A DNA stretch of 64,000 bases from Chitinophagaceae bacterium (GCA_027489035.1 JAIYAN010000012.1:1-64000); one strand, 5' to 3'. Shown: positions 27,278 to 37,500, counted from the first letter of the stretch. The notes: generated by a model not told the origin, from the letters alone. Program-made: numbers and translations.

Positions 27278-28729
27278 ATGTCATTACTCAAATACGAATC
27301 ACAGATTAGAGAACCATTGATTGGTGGGGAAAAGGATTATCATCAAATAACTGAAGATATTATCAGTCCTATTGAGATGAAGCCATCACGTCTTTGGTAC
27401 ATTGGTTTTTTCATTAGTCTTGGACTATTACTTTTTGGCGCATATAGCGTTTACAGAGAGGTAACTTATGGTATCGGTCAGTGGAATTTGAACAAAACCA
27501 TTGGATGGGGTTGGGATATTACCAATTTCGTTTGGTGGGTTGGTATTGGTCATGCGGGTACGTTGATTTCTGCGATATTATTATTATTCCGTCAAGGTTG
27601 GAGAACAGGTGTAAACAGAGCTGCAGAAGCGATGACAATCTTTGCGGTGATGTGCGCAGGTCAGTTTCCAATTTGGCATATGGGTCGTGTTTGGATGGCG
27701 TTTTTCGTATTGCCTTACCCAAATTCACGTGGCCCATTGTGGGTAAACTTTAACTCTCCGTTACTTTGGGACGTATTTGCGATTTCAACTTATTTCACCG
27801 TTTCTTTATTGTTCTGGTATTCTGGTTTAATTCCAGATATGGCAACTGTTAGAGATCGTGCAAAAACAAAATTGCGTAAATTATTATACGGTGTTGCCTC
27901 ATTTGGTTGGACAGGAAGTACCAAACACTGGCAACGTCATGAATCATTATCATTGGTATTGGCAGGATTAAGTACACCGCTTGTACTTTCGGTACATACG
28001 ATTGTATCTTTTGACTTCGCAACTTCTGTAATTCCAGGTTGGCATACGACTATCTTCCCGCCTTACTTCGTTGCAGGTGCGGTATTTAGTGGATTTGCGA
28101 TGGTACAAACGCTTTTGATTGTAGTAAGAAAAGTAATGGGATTACAAGATTACATTACTTTAGGCCATATCGAAGCGATGAACAAAATCATCGTATTAAC
28201 AGGTAGTATCGTTGGTTGTGCATACTTAACAGAGTTATTCATCGCTTGGTACGGACAAAATCCATACGAGTGGTATGCATTTAGTCAAAACAGAGCAAAC
28301 TTATTTAGTCCTTATGGATGGAGTTATTGGTTGATGATGTTCTGTAACGTGGTTTCTCCTCAGTTATTCTGGAGTAGCAAATTAAGAAGAAACATCACCG
28401 TAACATTCTTCATGAGTATCATTGTGAATATCGGTATGTGGTACGAGCGTTTTGTAATCATCGTTACTTCAATTTACCGTGATTTCTTACCATCAAGTTG
28501 GAGTACATATTACAGCCCTACAATTTGGGAAATTGGATTCTACTTGGGTACGTTTGGTTTGTTCTTTACTTGTTTCTTCCTATTTGCAAAATACTTCCCG
28601 GTTGTAGCTGTAGCTGAGGTAAAATCTATCTTGAAAACAACAGGAGAAAATTACAAAGCAAAAATGACAGAAACGGATAAAATGGATGCGGAGAAATTTT
28701 ATATCGAAGAAGTAGAACACGCACATTAA
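27278..28729 (+). CDS. actC: Alternative complex III membrane subunit ActC (NrfD family)
   Basis: 483 aa polytopic NrfD/PsrC-like protein with about ten transmembrane helices. It binds and oxidises menaquinol at the periplasmic side. Family features include WNLNKTIGWGWDITNFVWWVGIGHAG split over residues 70-95 and HTIVSFDFATSVIPGWHTT further on, with conserved His in membrane. The length is normal. It lies 57 bp after actB. Confidence 0.95.
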   Translation: MSLLKYESQIREPLIGGEKDYHQITEDIISPIEMKPSRLWYIGFFISLGLLLFGAYSVYREVTYGIGQWNLNKTIGWGWDITNFVWWVGIGHAGTLISAILLLFRQGWRTGVNRAAEAMTIFAVMCAGQFPIWHMGRVWMAFFVLPYPNSRGPLWVNFNSPLLWDVFAISTYFTVSLLFWYSGLIPDMATVRDRAKTKLRKLLYGVASFGWTGSTKHWQRHESLSLVLAGLSTPLVLSVHTIVSFDFATSVIPGWHTTIFPPYFVAGAVFSGFAMVQTLLIVVRKVMGLQDYITLGHIEAMNKIIVLTGSIVGCAYLTELFIAWYGQNPYEWYAFSQNRANLFSPYGWSYWLMMFCNVVSPQLFWSSKLRRNITVTFFMSIIVNIGMWYERFVIIVTSIYRDFLPSSWSTYYSPTIWEIGFYLGTFGLFFTCFFLFAKYFPVVAVAEVKSILKTTGENYKAKMTETDKMDAEKFYIEEVEHAH

Positions 28730-28833
28730 TAAACAAAAATTAAAAATTCAAAAAACAGAAGAGAGCGCTTAAAAAATAAGATTTAGCTTTTAAATTTTGA
28801 CTTTTAAATTAATTAATAAGAAATATAAATAAC

Positions 28834-29424
28834 ATGGCTGGAGGAATAAAAAAATTTGTAGTTGGTTCATTTGATGATGAGGCCGTTTTGTTTCCCGCGG
28901 TAAAAAATGTACGCAAAGCTGGATATAAAATCCATGATGTGTATACGCCATTTCCAATTCATGGTTTAGATCATGCAATGGGATTAAGAGAAACAAGCTT
29001 ACACACTGCAGGATTCATTTTTGCTGCAACTGGAACTACAACAGCATTAAGTTGCATCAGTTGGATATTTACCAAAGACTGGCCTTTAAACATTGGTGGC
29101 AAACCAAATTTTGCTTTGCCAGCCTGGATTCCAATTACATTCGAATTAACTGTATTATTTTCTGCGGTAGGAATGGTGCTAACATTTTGTTACTTATGTC
29201 AATTGTCTCCTTTTATTAAAAAACATCATTTTCATGCGCGTGCTACAGATGATCTTTTTGTAATGGCAATTGAATGTACAGACAAAACAAATGATGCAGA
29301 ATTACAAAGTTTTTTAGAGAAAGCTGGTGCAAAAGAAGTTAATGTTCAAGTAGCAGAAACAGGATGGTGGATAGGCAGATACGATAAAGAACAAAAATTA
29401 TACAGAGAAGAAAAAGGATACTAA
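28834..29424 (+). CDS. actD: Alternative complex III subunit ActD (DUF3341)
   Basis: 196 aa. Two transmembrane helices (about 60-85 and 105-130) are flanked by soluble parts. It shows the DUF3341 pattern KIHDVYTPFPIHGLD at residues 30-45 and a C-terminal AKEVNVQVAETGWW-like segment. It is a structural subunit in the complex with no cofactor motifs. The preceding 104-bp gap contains AT-rich repeats of the AAAATTCAAAA type. Confidence 0.93.
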   Translation: MAGGIKKFVVGSFDDEAVLFPAVKNVRKAGYKIHDVYTPFPIHGLDHAMGLRETSLHTAGFIFAATGTTTALSCISWIFTKDWPLNIGGKPNFALPAWIPITFELTVLFSAVGMVLTFCYLCQLSPFIKKHHFHARATDDLFVMAIECTDKTNDAELQSFLEKAGAKEVNVQVAETGWWIGRYDKEQKLYREEKGY

Positions 29425-29498
29425 TTTGAAATAAATCAAATTGTTATAGTTTTCAAATTCAACCAAGTTGAAATTAATAAGAAAAAGAATTTAGAATA

Positions 29499-30131
29499 AT
29501 GAAAAAAATTGCAACACTCGGTTTACTGGTTTTATCAGCAGCAATTGCCTTCGTTTCTTGCGACGACAAGCGACGCGTGCCAGGGAAAATATATATGCCA
29601 GACATGACGTACAGTAGAGCTTATGAAACATATGCTGAAAGAGACTCTGCAATATTTACCAATGACGCAACTAATAAAGGGGGTAAAATATTTTACAACA
29701 ACATGCCTGTTTCTGGAACAATAAAAAGAAACGAATTATTTCCATACACTTTACCAAATGACAGCAATGGATATAAAATGAGTGCAATGGTAAAGAATCC
29801 AATTGAAAACATGACAGAAGCTGAATTGAAAGAATCTGCTCGTTTGTATAATATCAATTGTGCCATTTGCCATGGCGAAAAAGGAGCTGGAAACGGTCCT
29901 ATTGCAACAGCTGGTAAAATTGGTGGAATTGCAAATCTAACATTAGATTCTTATGTAAAAATGGCGGACGGTACTATGTTTCATTCCATTAATTATGGAA
30001 AAAACAGCATGGGAAGTTATGCTTCACAGTTAGATAGAAAGCAACGTTGGATGATTATTAAATACATCCGCACATTGCAACCAAAGGCAGTTGTAGAAAC
30101 AGCAAAAGCAGACACAACTAAAAAAATATAA
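29499..30131 (+). CDS. actE: Alternative complex III mono-haem cytochrome c ActE
   Basis: 210 aa lipoprotein. The lipobox FVSC is cleaved before C21. It has a single haem site C121-AI-C124-H125 (NCAICHGEKGAGNG) and a downstream methionine ligand candidate in MGSYASQL. It is anchored at the periplasmic face and is the likely exit for electrons to the oxidase, since CoxB here has no fused cytochrome c. Confidence 0.94.
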   Translation: MKKIATLGLLVLSAAIAFVSCDDKRRVPGKIYMPDMTYSRAYETYAERDSAIFTNDATNKGGKIFYNNMPVSGTIKRNELFPYTLPNDSNGYKMSAMVKNPIENMTEAELKESARLYNINCAICHGEKGAGNGPIATAGKIGGIANLTLDSYVKMADGTMFHSINYGKNSMGSYASQLDRKQRWMIIKYIRTLQPKAVVETAKADTTKKI

Positions 30132-30191
30132 TAACAAAAAAGAACCAACTCCTCTAGAGAAGGTGTTTTATAAAAAATAAAGTTTACTTAG

Positions 30192-31475
30192 ATGAATCAT
30201 CAATTTGAATTACCAAGCAACTACAAAAAATGGACATGGGGACTGATCGGAGCGGGAGCAATTGCCGTGTTGTATGGTATAATAATGTTTCACCCATTTT
30301 CTGCACCAGTAGCTCATGGACATGGTGGCGGCGCACACGAAGTAGCAACAGCAGATTCTGGAACAAGATTTTGGGCAGTATTATTACAAAATAGTGTGTT
30401 TTTCTTATTGGTAGTAAATGCAGCGATGTTTTTCATCTGTGTAACTACAATGGCTATGGGTGCTTGGCAAGTTGCTTTAAGAAGAGTGCCAGAAGCTATT
30501 TCAAGTGTAGTGCCGATTCTTGGAATCGTTACATTTCTAGTATTGATGGGAATTGTACTTTTTGGAAGAACAGACATTTTCCATTGGCTAGATGCAGATG
30601 CTGTAAAACACGATAGAATATTAAATGGTAAAAAAGGATTTTTAAATCCAACATTCTTCACCATTTGGTCTGCAATAAGCATTTTTATGTGGTGGTTTTT
30701 AGGAAAGAAAATGCGTACGCTTAGTTTAGAATCTGATAAGAATGGCCCAATGGATTACGAAACCGGAAAAAAATGGATATTTAAGAATACAGTTTGGGCT
30801 TCTTTATATTGTGTATTTTTTGGATTATCAGTAGCTTCAACCATTCCATGGTTGTGGTTGATGAGTATTGATGCACATTGGTACAGTACAATGTACAGCT
30901 GGTATACATTTGCAAGTAGCTTTGTATCTGGGATGTCTTTGATTGCAATATTTGTTGTGTATCTAAAAAACAAAGGCAAATTGGAATATGTTACTGAAGA
31001 GCATTTACATGACGTAGGTAAATTCATGTTTGCGTTTTCTGTTTTCTGGACATACTTATGGTTTTCTCAATACATGTTGATTTGGTATAGTAATCAGCCA
31101 GAGGAAACAAAATATTTTATCGAAAGAATCGGAACTGCAGGAAAATCGGGTCCTTATCACGCATTGTTCTTTGTAAACTTAGCGATGAACTTTTTATGTC
31201 CTTTGTTGATTTTAATGAAGAGAGGCGCAAAAAGAAACTGGACTTTGTTAACTATAATGGCCGTTTTAATTATTGTTGGTCACTGGATTGATTTTTATCA
31301 AATGGTTATGCCAGGTACGGTAAAATCACATCCTAAATTTGGCATATTTGAGATAGGAATACCAATGTTATTTATTGGTTTAATTATGTTGGGTGTAGGT
31401 AAATATTTATCTAAACATTCTTTATTGATGAAAAATCATCCTTTCCTGAAAGAAAGTATGATTCATCATACGTAA
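30192..31475 (+). CDS. actF: Alternative complex III membrane subunit ActF
   Basis: 427 aa with about ten transmembrane helices, related to ActC (NrfD-like). The N-terminal helix is followed by a His-rich loop (HGHGGGAH). It shows SVVPILGIVTFLVLMG and, later, WIDFYQMVMPG typical of ActF. The gene lies 60 bp after actE. It may take part in quinone binding or proton translocation, as proposed for the family. Confidence 0.94.
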   Translation: MNHQFELPSNYKKWTWGLIGAGAIAVLYGIIMFHPFSAPVAHGHGGGAHEVATADSGTRFWAVLLQNSVFFLLVVNAAMFFICVTTMAMGAWQVALRRVPEAISSVVPILGIVTFLVLMGIVLFGRTDIFHWLDADAVKHDRILNGKKGFLNPTFFTIWSAISIFMWWFLGKKMRTLSLESDKNGPMDYETGKKWIFKNTVWASLYCVFFGLSVASTIPWLWLMSIDAHWYSTMYSWYTFASSFVSGMSLIAIFVVYLKNKGKLEYVTEEHLHDVGKFMFAFSVFWTYLWFSQYMLIWYSNQPEETKYFIERIGTAGKSGPYHALFFVNLAMNFLCPLLILMKRGAKRNWTLLTIMAVLIIVGHWIDFYQMVMPGTVKSHPKFGIFEIGIPMLFIGLIMLGVGKYLSKHSLLMKNHPFLKESMIHHT

Positions 31476-31557
31476 TTGAACTACAAACACAGAAAATTGT
31501 TTTAATAAAAATACCTGTTGATTACAAAAAGTAAAAAACAGAACAAAATTTTTACCA

Positions 31558-32622
31558 ATGAAGGAGCTTTTATTTGTTGCTATTATCGTGATGGTTTTTA
31601 TTGTGATTTTTCAAATTGCAAAAGCAAGTGAATATGTAAGTGTTTTAAAAGGCGAAGAAAAAACACGTAAACAAAATAATAAAATCAATGGATTTTTATT
31701 CATTGCATTTTTAATTGTTGGATTGTTTGGCGCTTGGTATTGCAACCATTTGTATTATGGTAAAACATTATTTCCACAAGGTTCAGCATCTGTTGAAGGA
31801 GAGAAAATTGATTTAATGCTTTACATTACAATTGCAGTAACAGGTGTTGTTTTTGTTATCACTCAAGTTTTATTATTTTGGTTTGCTTTTAAATACCAAG
31901 AATCAGACAATAAAAAAGCATATTATTTTCCACACGATAACAAATTAGAGTTGTTATGGACAACTGTACCTGCAATTTTCTTAACAATCTTGGTTGTATT
32001 TGGATTAAAATATTGGTTTAAAATGACAGGAGATGCTCCAAAAGATGCAGTATTGGTAGAAATTACAGGCCATCAATTTGCATGGGATATGCGTTATCCA
32101 GGTAAAGATGGAAAATTAGGAAAGAAGAATTATAAATTATACAATAATCCAAGTGGTAACACTTTAGGTGTTGATTTTGAAGATCCTGAATCTTGGGATG
32201 ATTTGCATACTACTGAAATGCACCTTCCATTAGGTAAGCCTGTAAAATTGGTAATCAATGCAATGGACGTAATTCATGATGTGGGTTTGTCTCATTTCAG
32301 AATGAAAATGGATGCTGTTCCAGGAATTCCAACTACCTTATGGTTTACACCTAAATATACCACTGAAGAAATGAAAAAGCGTACAGGGAATCCAAATTTC
32401 GTCTACGAAATCAGTTGCGATCAAATGTGCGGAAAAGGTCACTTTTCAATGAGAGGGGTTATTGTAGTAGAATCTGAAGCTGATTACAACAAATGGTTGG
32501 CATCTCAAAAGCCAGAATACTATACGTTGTTCCCAGATAAAGATCCGTCAAAAAAAGAAGCAGTTGCAACTGATACAACAACAGCTTCAAAACCAATGGC
32601 TCAATTAACAACAAATCCGTAA
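31558..32622 (+). CDS. coxB: Cytochrome c oxidase subunit II
   Basis: 354 aa. Two or three N-terminal helices (about 1-25, 50-72, 90-115) precede a periplasmic cupredoxin domain. CuA ligands are visible: a His in IHDVGLSHF and the block SCDQMCGKGHFSM (two Cys, His, Met). No cytochrome c domain is attached, so this is aa3 rather than caa3 type. It accepts electrons from ActE or another cytochrome. Confidence 0.96.
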   Translation: MKELLFVAIIVMVFIVIFQIAKASEYVSVLKGEEKTRKQNNKINGFLFIAFLIVGLFGAWYCNHLYYGKTLFPQGSASVEGEKIDLMLYITIAVTGVVFVITQVLLFWFAFKYQESDNKKAYYFPHDNKLELLWTTVPAIFLTILVVFGLKYWFKMTGDAPKDAVLVEITGHQFAWDMRYPGKDGKLGKKNYKLYNNPSGNTLGVDFEDPESWDDLHTTEMHLPLGKPVKLVINAMDVIHDVGLSHFRMKMDAVPGIPTTLWFTPKYTTEEMKKRTGNPNFVYEISCDQMCGKGHFSMRGVIVVESEADYNKWLASQKPEYYTLFPDKDPSKKEAVATDTTTASKPMAQLTTNP

Positions 32623-32643
32623 AAGTAATTAATAATAATAGTT

Positions 32644-34446
32644 ATGAGTACAGTAGCATTACACGAAACAGCACATCACGAAGCACATGGCGAAGCTCAT
32701 CACGAGCATCACCATCAGGAAACATTCATTACTAAATACATTTTTAGTCAAGATCATAAAATGATCGCTAAACAATTCTTGATTACAGGAATTATTTGGG
32801 CTTTCATTGGTGGTTTATTTTCGGTAATATTCCGTTTACAATTGGCAGATCCAAATGCTACTTATCCTTTTCTTGAGGATTTCTTAGGACATTGGGCTAA
32901 AGGTGGTAAACTTCAACCTGAATTCTATTATGCATTGGTTACTATGCATGGAACTATCTTGGTTTTCTTTGTATTAACAGCGGGTTTGAGTGGAACTTTT
33001 GCAAACTTTCTAATTCCACTTCAAATTGGAGCTAGAGATATGGCATCTCCTTTATTAAACATGTTAAGCTATTGGTTCTTCTTCTTAGCTTCTGTAATAA
33101 TGATGTCTTCTTTATTCGTACAAACCGGTCCTGCAAGTGGCGGTTGGACAATTTATCCTCCATTAAGTGCTTTAGGTGAAGCTTCTTCAGGTAGTAAAAT
33201 AGGGATGGATTTGTGGTTGGTAAGTATGGCAATGTTTATTGTTTCTTCATTATTAGGAGGACTAAACTATATCACTACCATTTTAAACATGCGTACCAAA
33301 GGAATGAGCATGACAAGAATGCCATTAACCATTTGGGCTTTATTCTTTACCGCAGTTTTAGGGGTATTGTCATTCCCTGTATTATTATCAGGTGCTATCT
33401 TATTATTGTTTGATAGAAATTTAGGAACAAGTTTTTATTTGAGTGATATCGTAGTTGCTGGAAAAATCATGCCTAACGAAGGTGGAAGTGCTATTCTTTT
33501 CCAACATTTATTTTGGTTCTTAGGTCACCCAGAAGTATATATCATTCTATTGCCTGCAATGGGAATGTCTTCTGAGATATTATCTGTAAATAGCCGTAAA
33601 CCTATTTTCGGTTACATGGCAATGGTAGGTTCTTTATTTGCGATTACCATTCTTGCGTTTTTAGTTTGGGCGCATCACATGTTCGTAACCGGATTAAATC
33701 CATTCTTAGGATCGGTTTTTGTACTATTAACATTATTAATTGCTGTACCATCAGCTATCAAAGTATTTAACTGGCTTACTACACTATGGAAAGGAAACAT
33801 CCGTTTCACGCCAGCGATGATGTTTGCCATTGGTTTTGTAAGTTTATTCATCAGTGGTGGTTTAACTGGTATTTTCTTAGGAAACTCTGCATTGGATATA
33901 CATCTTCATGATACTTACTTTGTAATTGCGCATTTCCATATAGTAATGGGTGTCGCTTCATTCTTTGGAATGTACGCTGGTGTTTACCATTGGTTTCCTA
34001 AAATGTTTGGTCGTCACTTAAACAATACATTATCATACGTACATTTCTGGATTACAATTGTAGGAGCGTATTTGATTTTCTGGCCAATGCACTACGAAGG
34101 TTTAGCAGGTATGCCACGCCGTTATTATGATTTCTCAAACTGGGAATCATTTAAAAATTTTGGTGGATTAAATCAATTCATAAGCATCATTGCTTTGTTG
34201 GTATTCGCTGCTCAATTGTTATTTGTGATAAACTTTTTCTATAGCATTTTCAAAGGAAGAAAACTAACCACTTTGAATCCTTGGAATGCAAACACATTAG
34301 AGTGGACAACACCAATTCGTCCGGGACATGGAAACTGGCCTGGCGATATTCCAGAAGTACATCGTTGGCCGTATGATTATGCTAAAGACGGAAAAGATTT
34401 TATTCCGCAAGATGTACCGGTAGGGGATGATGAAAGTAAACATTAA
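32644..34446 (+). CDS. coxA: Cytochrome c oxidase subunit I
   Basis: 600 aa, 12 or more helices. Haem-copper oxidase of the A family: GHPEVY gives the CuB His cross-linked to Tyr, WAHHMFVTG gives the two other CuB His, and HDTYFVIAHFHIVMG carries the haem a3 and haem a ligands. The N-terminus is His-rich (residues 7-26), probably metal-binding or merely an extension. It reduces O2 to water and pumps protons. Confidence 0.97.
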   Translation: MSTVALHETAHHEAHGEAHHEHHHQETFITKYIFSQDHKMIAKQFLITGIIWAFIGGLFSVIFRLQLADPNATYPFLEDFLGHWAKGGKLQPEFYYALVTMHGTILVFFVLTAGLSGTFANFLIPLQIGARDMASPLLNMLSYWFFFLASVIMMSSLFVQTGPASGGWTIYPPLSALGEASSGSKIGMDLWLVSMAMFIVSSLLGGLNYITTILNMRTKGMSMTRMPLTIWALFFTAVLGVLSFPVLLSGAILLLFDRNLGTSFYLSDIVVAGKIMPNEGGSAILFQHLFWFLGHPEVYIILLPAMGMSSEILSVNSRKPIFGYMAMVGSLFAITILAFLVWAHHMFVTGLNPFLGSVFVLLTLLIAVPSAIKVFNWLTTLWKGNIRFTPAMMFAIGFVSLFISGGLTGIFLGNSALDIHLHDTYFVIAHFHIVMGVASFFGMYAGVYHWFPKMFGRHLNNTLSYVHFWITIVGAYLIFWPMHYEGLAGMPRRYYDFSNWESFKNFGGLNQFISIIALLVFAAQLLFVINFFYSIFKGRKLTTLNPWNANTLEWTTPIRPGHGNWPGDIPEVHRWPYDYAKDGKDFIPQDVPVGDDESKH

Positions 34447-34455
34447 AAAAAATAA

Positions 34456-35418
34456 GTGCAGGAAAATAAAGCCATATCCAATTCAACATCGTTTGCATTG
34501 GCAAGTAAAGTGAAAGATTACTTTTTATTAATCAAATTCACTTTGAGTTTTATGGTTGTGTTTAGTACAGTAATCAGTTACTTACTTGCACCAAACATCA
34601 GTTTTAACCTGATACAAGTTCTTTTACTTTTTGTAGGTGGTTTATTGGTAACAGGATCAGCAAATACCATCAACCAGATTCTTGAAAAAGATACGGATGC
34701 TTTGATGAAGCGTACTGCGAGTAGGCCAATTTCAAGTGGTCGTATGTCGTCAAATGAAGCTTGGGCTTTTGCAGGAATTTCTGGTGCTGTTGGTATACTA
34801 ATTATGTACACTTTCAGCATAGAAGCAGCATGGATAAGTTTATTGAGTTTGGTATTATACGGTTTCGTTTATACGCCGCTCAAAAAAATAAATTCAACAG
34901 CAGTTTTTGTTGGTGCAATACCTGGAGCTTTACCTTGCTTGATTGGTTGGGTAGCAAGTTTTGGAGATGGTAACGACAACAATTGGACAGGTGGCTGGAT
35001 TTTATTTGCGATTCAATTTCTATGGCAGTTTCCTCATTTTTGGGCAATTGCTTGGGTAGCACATAAAGATTACAGTGCGGCCGGTTTTAAATTGTTGCCA
35101 AGTGATAAAGGACCTACAAAGTTTACGGCTATACAAACAATCATGTATAGTGCGTTGATGATTCCAGTAGGAATTTTGCCATTCATGTATCACATCAGTG
35201 GCGAAATAAGCATGTGGATTTTGTTAGCATGCAATTTATATATGGTGTACGTGAGTGTGATGTTGTATATAAAAATGGACATTCCTGCAGCAAGAAAGGT
35301 AATGTTTAGTTCTTATTTTTATTTAATGATTGTTTTTCTAAGTTTGTATGCCAATAAATGGCCTACACAAAACAGATCTTTAGGCATTCAAAACAATGTG
35401 GAATGGAAACAGAGGTAA
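34456..35418 (+). CDS. ctaB: Protohaem IX farnesyltransferase
   Basis: 320 aa UbiA-family membrane enzyme that makes haem O for the oxidase. It shows NTINQILEKDTDALMKRTASRP, with the Asp-rich prenyl-diphosphate site, and a second motif around YTPLKK. Nine helices are expected. I use the GTG at 34456, 10 bp after coxA; no better in-frame ATG precedes the first helix. The haem A synthase gene (ctaA) is not in the window. Confidence 0.93.
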   Translation: MQENKAISNSTSFALASKVKDYFLLIKFTLSFMVVFSTVISYLLAPNISFNLIQVLLLFVGGLLVTGSANTINQILEKDTDALMKRTASRPISSGRMSSNEAWAFAGISGAVGILIMYTFSIEAAWISLLSLVLYGFVYTPLKKINSTAVFVGAIPGALPCLIGWVASFGDGNDNNWTGGWILFAIQFLWQFPHFWAIAWVAHKDYSAAGFKLLPSDKGPTKFTAIQTIMYSALMIPVGILPFMYHISGEISMWILLACNLYMVYVSVMLYIKMDIPAARKVMFSSYFYLMIVFLSLYANKWPTQNRSLGIQNNVEWKQR

Positions 35419-35969
35419 TAAAACCAAAAAATAAAATACATCCACACAAGTTTACCTTGTGGGTAGGCATTGGTAGTATTGTAATGATGTTTGCCGGATT
35501 AACAAGCGCTTACATTGTAAAACGAAATCAAGCAGGATGGGTCAGCTATAATTTACCCACTGCTTTTTGGTATAGTACTATTGTAATTTTATTAAGTAGT
35601 TTAACGGTACATCTGGCAGAAAAAGCTTTTAAATTAAGGGAAATGCCTAAGTATAGAAAATTGATGGCAGTAACATTAATTTTAGGTCTTATTTTTATAG
35701 TAACTCAAATTGTTGGGTTTAAAGAATTTTGGAAAATGGGCATGACGCTTCAAGCTAATGTTTCGTTTTCATTTTTGTATGTAATTGTTGGTTTACATGC
35801 GGTGCACGTAGTTGGAGGCGTAATTGCTTTAATTGTAATGTCGCTTAGTGCATTCAGTAAAAAAACTAGAAATTACAGTGTAGTACCAGTTGAATTGATA
35901 TCTACATACTGGCATTTTGTAGATATATTATGGGTTTATTTATTGATCTTTTTGATCATGATTAAGTAA
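35403..35969 (+). CDS. coxC: Cytochrome c oxidase subunit III, first copy
   Basis: 188 aa with five helices. A short form of subunit III with HPHKFTLWVGIGSIVMMFAGLTSAY at residues 10-35 and a C-terminal STYWHFVDILWVYL. Start ATG 35403 (METEV) overlaps ctaB by 16 bp; the in-frame ATG at 35358 would overlap by 61 bp and add residues unlike the family. It is one of two tandem subunit III genes, the usual Bacteroidota arrangement. Confidence 0.9.
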   Translation: METEVIKPKNKIHPHKFTLWVGIGSIVMMFAGLTSAYIVKRNQAGWVSYNLPTAFWYSTIVILLSSLTVHLAEKAFKLREMPKYRKLMAVTLILGLIFIVTQIVGFKEFWKMGMTLQANVSFSFLYVIVGLHAVHVVGGVIALIVMSLSAFSKKTRNYSVVPVELISTYWHFVDILWVYLLIFLIMIK

Positions 35970-36054
35970 GAAAAAATTAAAATTAAAAGGTAAAAATTAA
36001 AAAAACGGAGATTGATTTTTTGAGTTTTTACTTCGATAAAACAAAAGAATAATT

Positions 36055-36936
36055 ATGGGATCAACAGCAATTCCTACAGGAACAAAATGGTGGAGCGGTG
36101 GTAAAAGTCCATTTAATGTGAGCTATGGTAAAGTGATGATGTGGTACTTTCTAATGAGTGATGCTTTTACTTTCGGCGCTTTCCTTATAAGTTACGGAAC
36201 AATCCGTTTTAGTGTAAACAATTGGGCTGATCCAAACAAAGTATTTAATTCATTTCCTTTTGCAGGTCATGCAAATCTTCCACTAGCTTTCGTGAGTTTA
36301 ATGACATTCATATTGATTTTCAGTTCAGTAACCATGGTGTTAGCTGTTCATGAAGGTCATCAAATGAACAAGAAAGGGGTAGAGAAATATATGATTTTAA
36401 CCATTATTGGTGGTGCAGCTTTCTTAGGTTGTCAGGCTTGGGAGTGGACGCATTTATTAACTGGAGAACACGTTGCTTTGTTAAACGATGGCACTTTATC
36501 AGTATTACCAACCACTGTAAAAATGAATCCTTGGGGCGAAGCATTATCTCATAGTGAAATGGTAAACGCATTACAAAAAACGTCACATGAGCAATTGGTA
36601 GCTATTGCAAACACATTACACCATGGTGCTGAAAACGCACATCATGCAGCAGCTTCATTAACAAATCAAGAGTTAATCAATCAAATTGCTTCATCTGAAA
36701 TTCATGCAACACATACTGGTCCAATTGCATTTGGTGGTTACTTCTTTGGTATTACTGGTTTCCATGGTTTCCACGTATTAAGTGGTGTGGTTATCAATAT
36801 CATAATGTACATCAAAACCAAATTAGGTCATTTCGAACAAAGAGGTCATTATGAAATGATTGAAAAAGCTGGATTATACTGGCATTTCGTAGATCTAGTT
36901 TGGGTATTTGTATTCCTTTGTTTTTATCTAGTTTAA
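36055..36936 (+). CDS. coxC: Cytochrome c oxidase subunit III, second copy
   Basis: 293 aa. Family motifs are KVMMWYFLMSDAFTFGAF at the first helix, LGCQAWEWTHLL and YWHFVDLVWVFVFLC at the end. Between helices there is an insertion of about 75 residues rich in His, Asn and Glu (about 145-220, with HHGAENAHHA). It is the longer partner of the preceding short subunit III. The role of the insertion is unknown. Confidence 0.93.
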   Translation: MGSTAIPTGTKWWSGGKSPFNVSYGKVMMWYFLMSDAFTFGAFLISYGTIRFSVNNWADPNKVFNSFPFAGHANLPLAFVSLMTFILIFSSVTMVLAVHEGHQMNKKGVEKYMILTIIGGAAFLGCQAWEWTHLLTGEHVALLNDGTLSVLPTTVKMNPWGEALSHSEMVNALQKTSHEQLVAIANTLHHGAENAHHAAASLTNQELINQIASSEIHATHTGPIAFGGYFFGITGFHGFHVLSGVVINIIMYIKTKLGHFEQRGHYEMIEKAGLYWHFVDLVWVFVFLCFYLV

Positions 36937-36970
36937 TTTTTATTTAAAATCTTATTAAAGAATCATAATT

Positions 36971-37396
36971 ATGTCGGCACAACATTACGAAAATCCAGAA
37001 ATTACTTTTCAACCAGATCATTCTGGCGGAACAAAAAAAATATGGAAAATATTTTGGGTTTTATCTGCGCTAACAATCGTTGAATTGGCGTTAGGTTATT
37101 TTTTATATGCAAAGGATGGTCAATTAGGCAATGCAGCCGTATTAACTACAAAAATTGTTATTGGAATTCTAACCTTAGCAAAAGCATATTATATCGTTTC
37201 GGTTTTCATGCATTTGGGAGACGAAGTTAGAAACCTAATCATGACCATCGTAGTTCCTTTGGTTTTGTTTGTTTGGTTTATTATTGCATTTTTAGCAGAT
37301 GGAGAGAGTTGGAAAAATTTGAGAAATACAAGAGGAAAAAGCAGAACATACCAAACTGAGGAAGTAAGCAAAGGAGCTGTTGAATCACATAAATAA
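36971..37396 (+). CDS. coxD: Cytochrome c oxidase subunit IV (CtaF-like)
   Basis: 141 aa with three helices (about 25-45, 58-80, 86-108). Belongs to the prokaryotic COX4/cyt-c-oxidase IV family that stabilises the oxidase core. The motif AKAYYIVSVFMHLGDEVRN is diagnostic. It is the last gene before a strong terminator. Confidence 0.92.
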   Translation: MSAQHYENPEITFQPDHSGGTKKIWKIFWVLSALTIVELALGYFLYAKDGQLGNAAVLTTKIVIGILTLAKAYYIVSVFMHLGDEVRNLIMTIVVPLVLFVWFIIAFLADGESWKNLRNTRGKSRTYQTEEVSKGAVESHK

Positions 37397-37419
37397 TCAA
37401 TTTTTAGAACAATTTATAC

Positions 37420-37458
37420 AAAACCATCGTTTACCATTGGGGAACGATGGTTTTTTTT
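37420..37458 (+). terminator. Intrinsic terminator of the act-cox operon
   Basis: 12-bp stem AAAACCATCGTT (37420-37431) with AACGATGGTTTT (37443-37454), 11-nt loop, T8 tract. It closes the 14.8-kb operon, so the SCO1/DUF420 genes need their own promoter or readthrough. Confidence 0.92.
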
Positions 37459-37469
37459 AGAGATAGATT

Positions 37470-37500
37470 TGGTAGGGGTTGAATATTTTCAACACTTACC
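37470..37500. repeat. GGGGTTGAATATTTTCAAC near-palindrome
   Basis: Copy of the dispersed unit at 9354-9390 and 39721-39757. The core is GTTGAA-TATT-TTCAAC with flanking GGTAG/CTTACC. It lies directly after the operon terminator. Confidence 0.7.
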
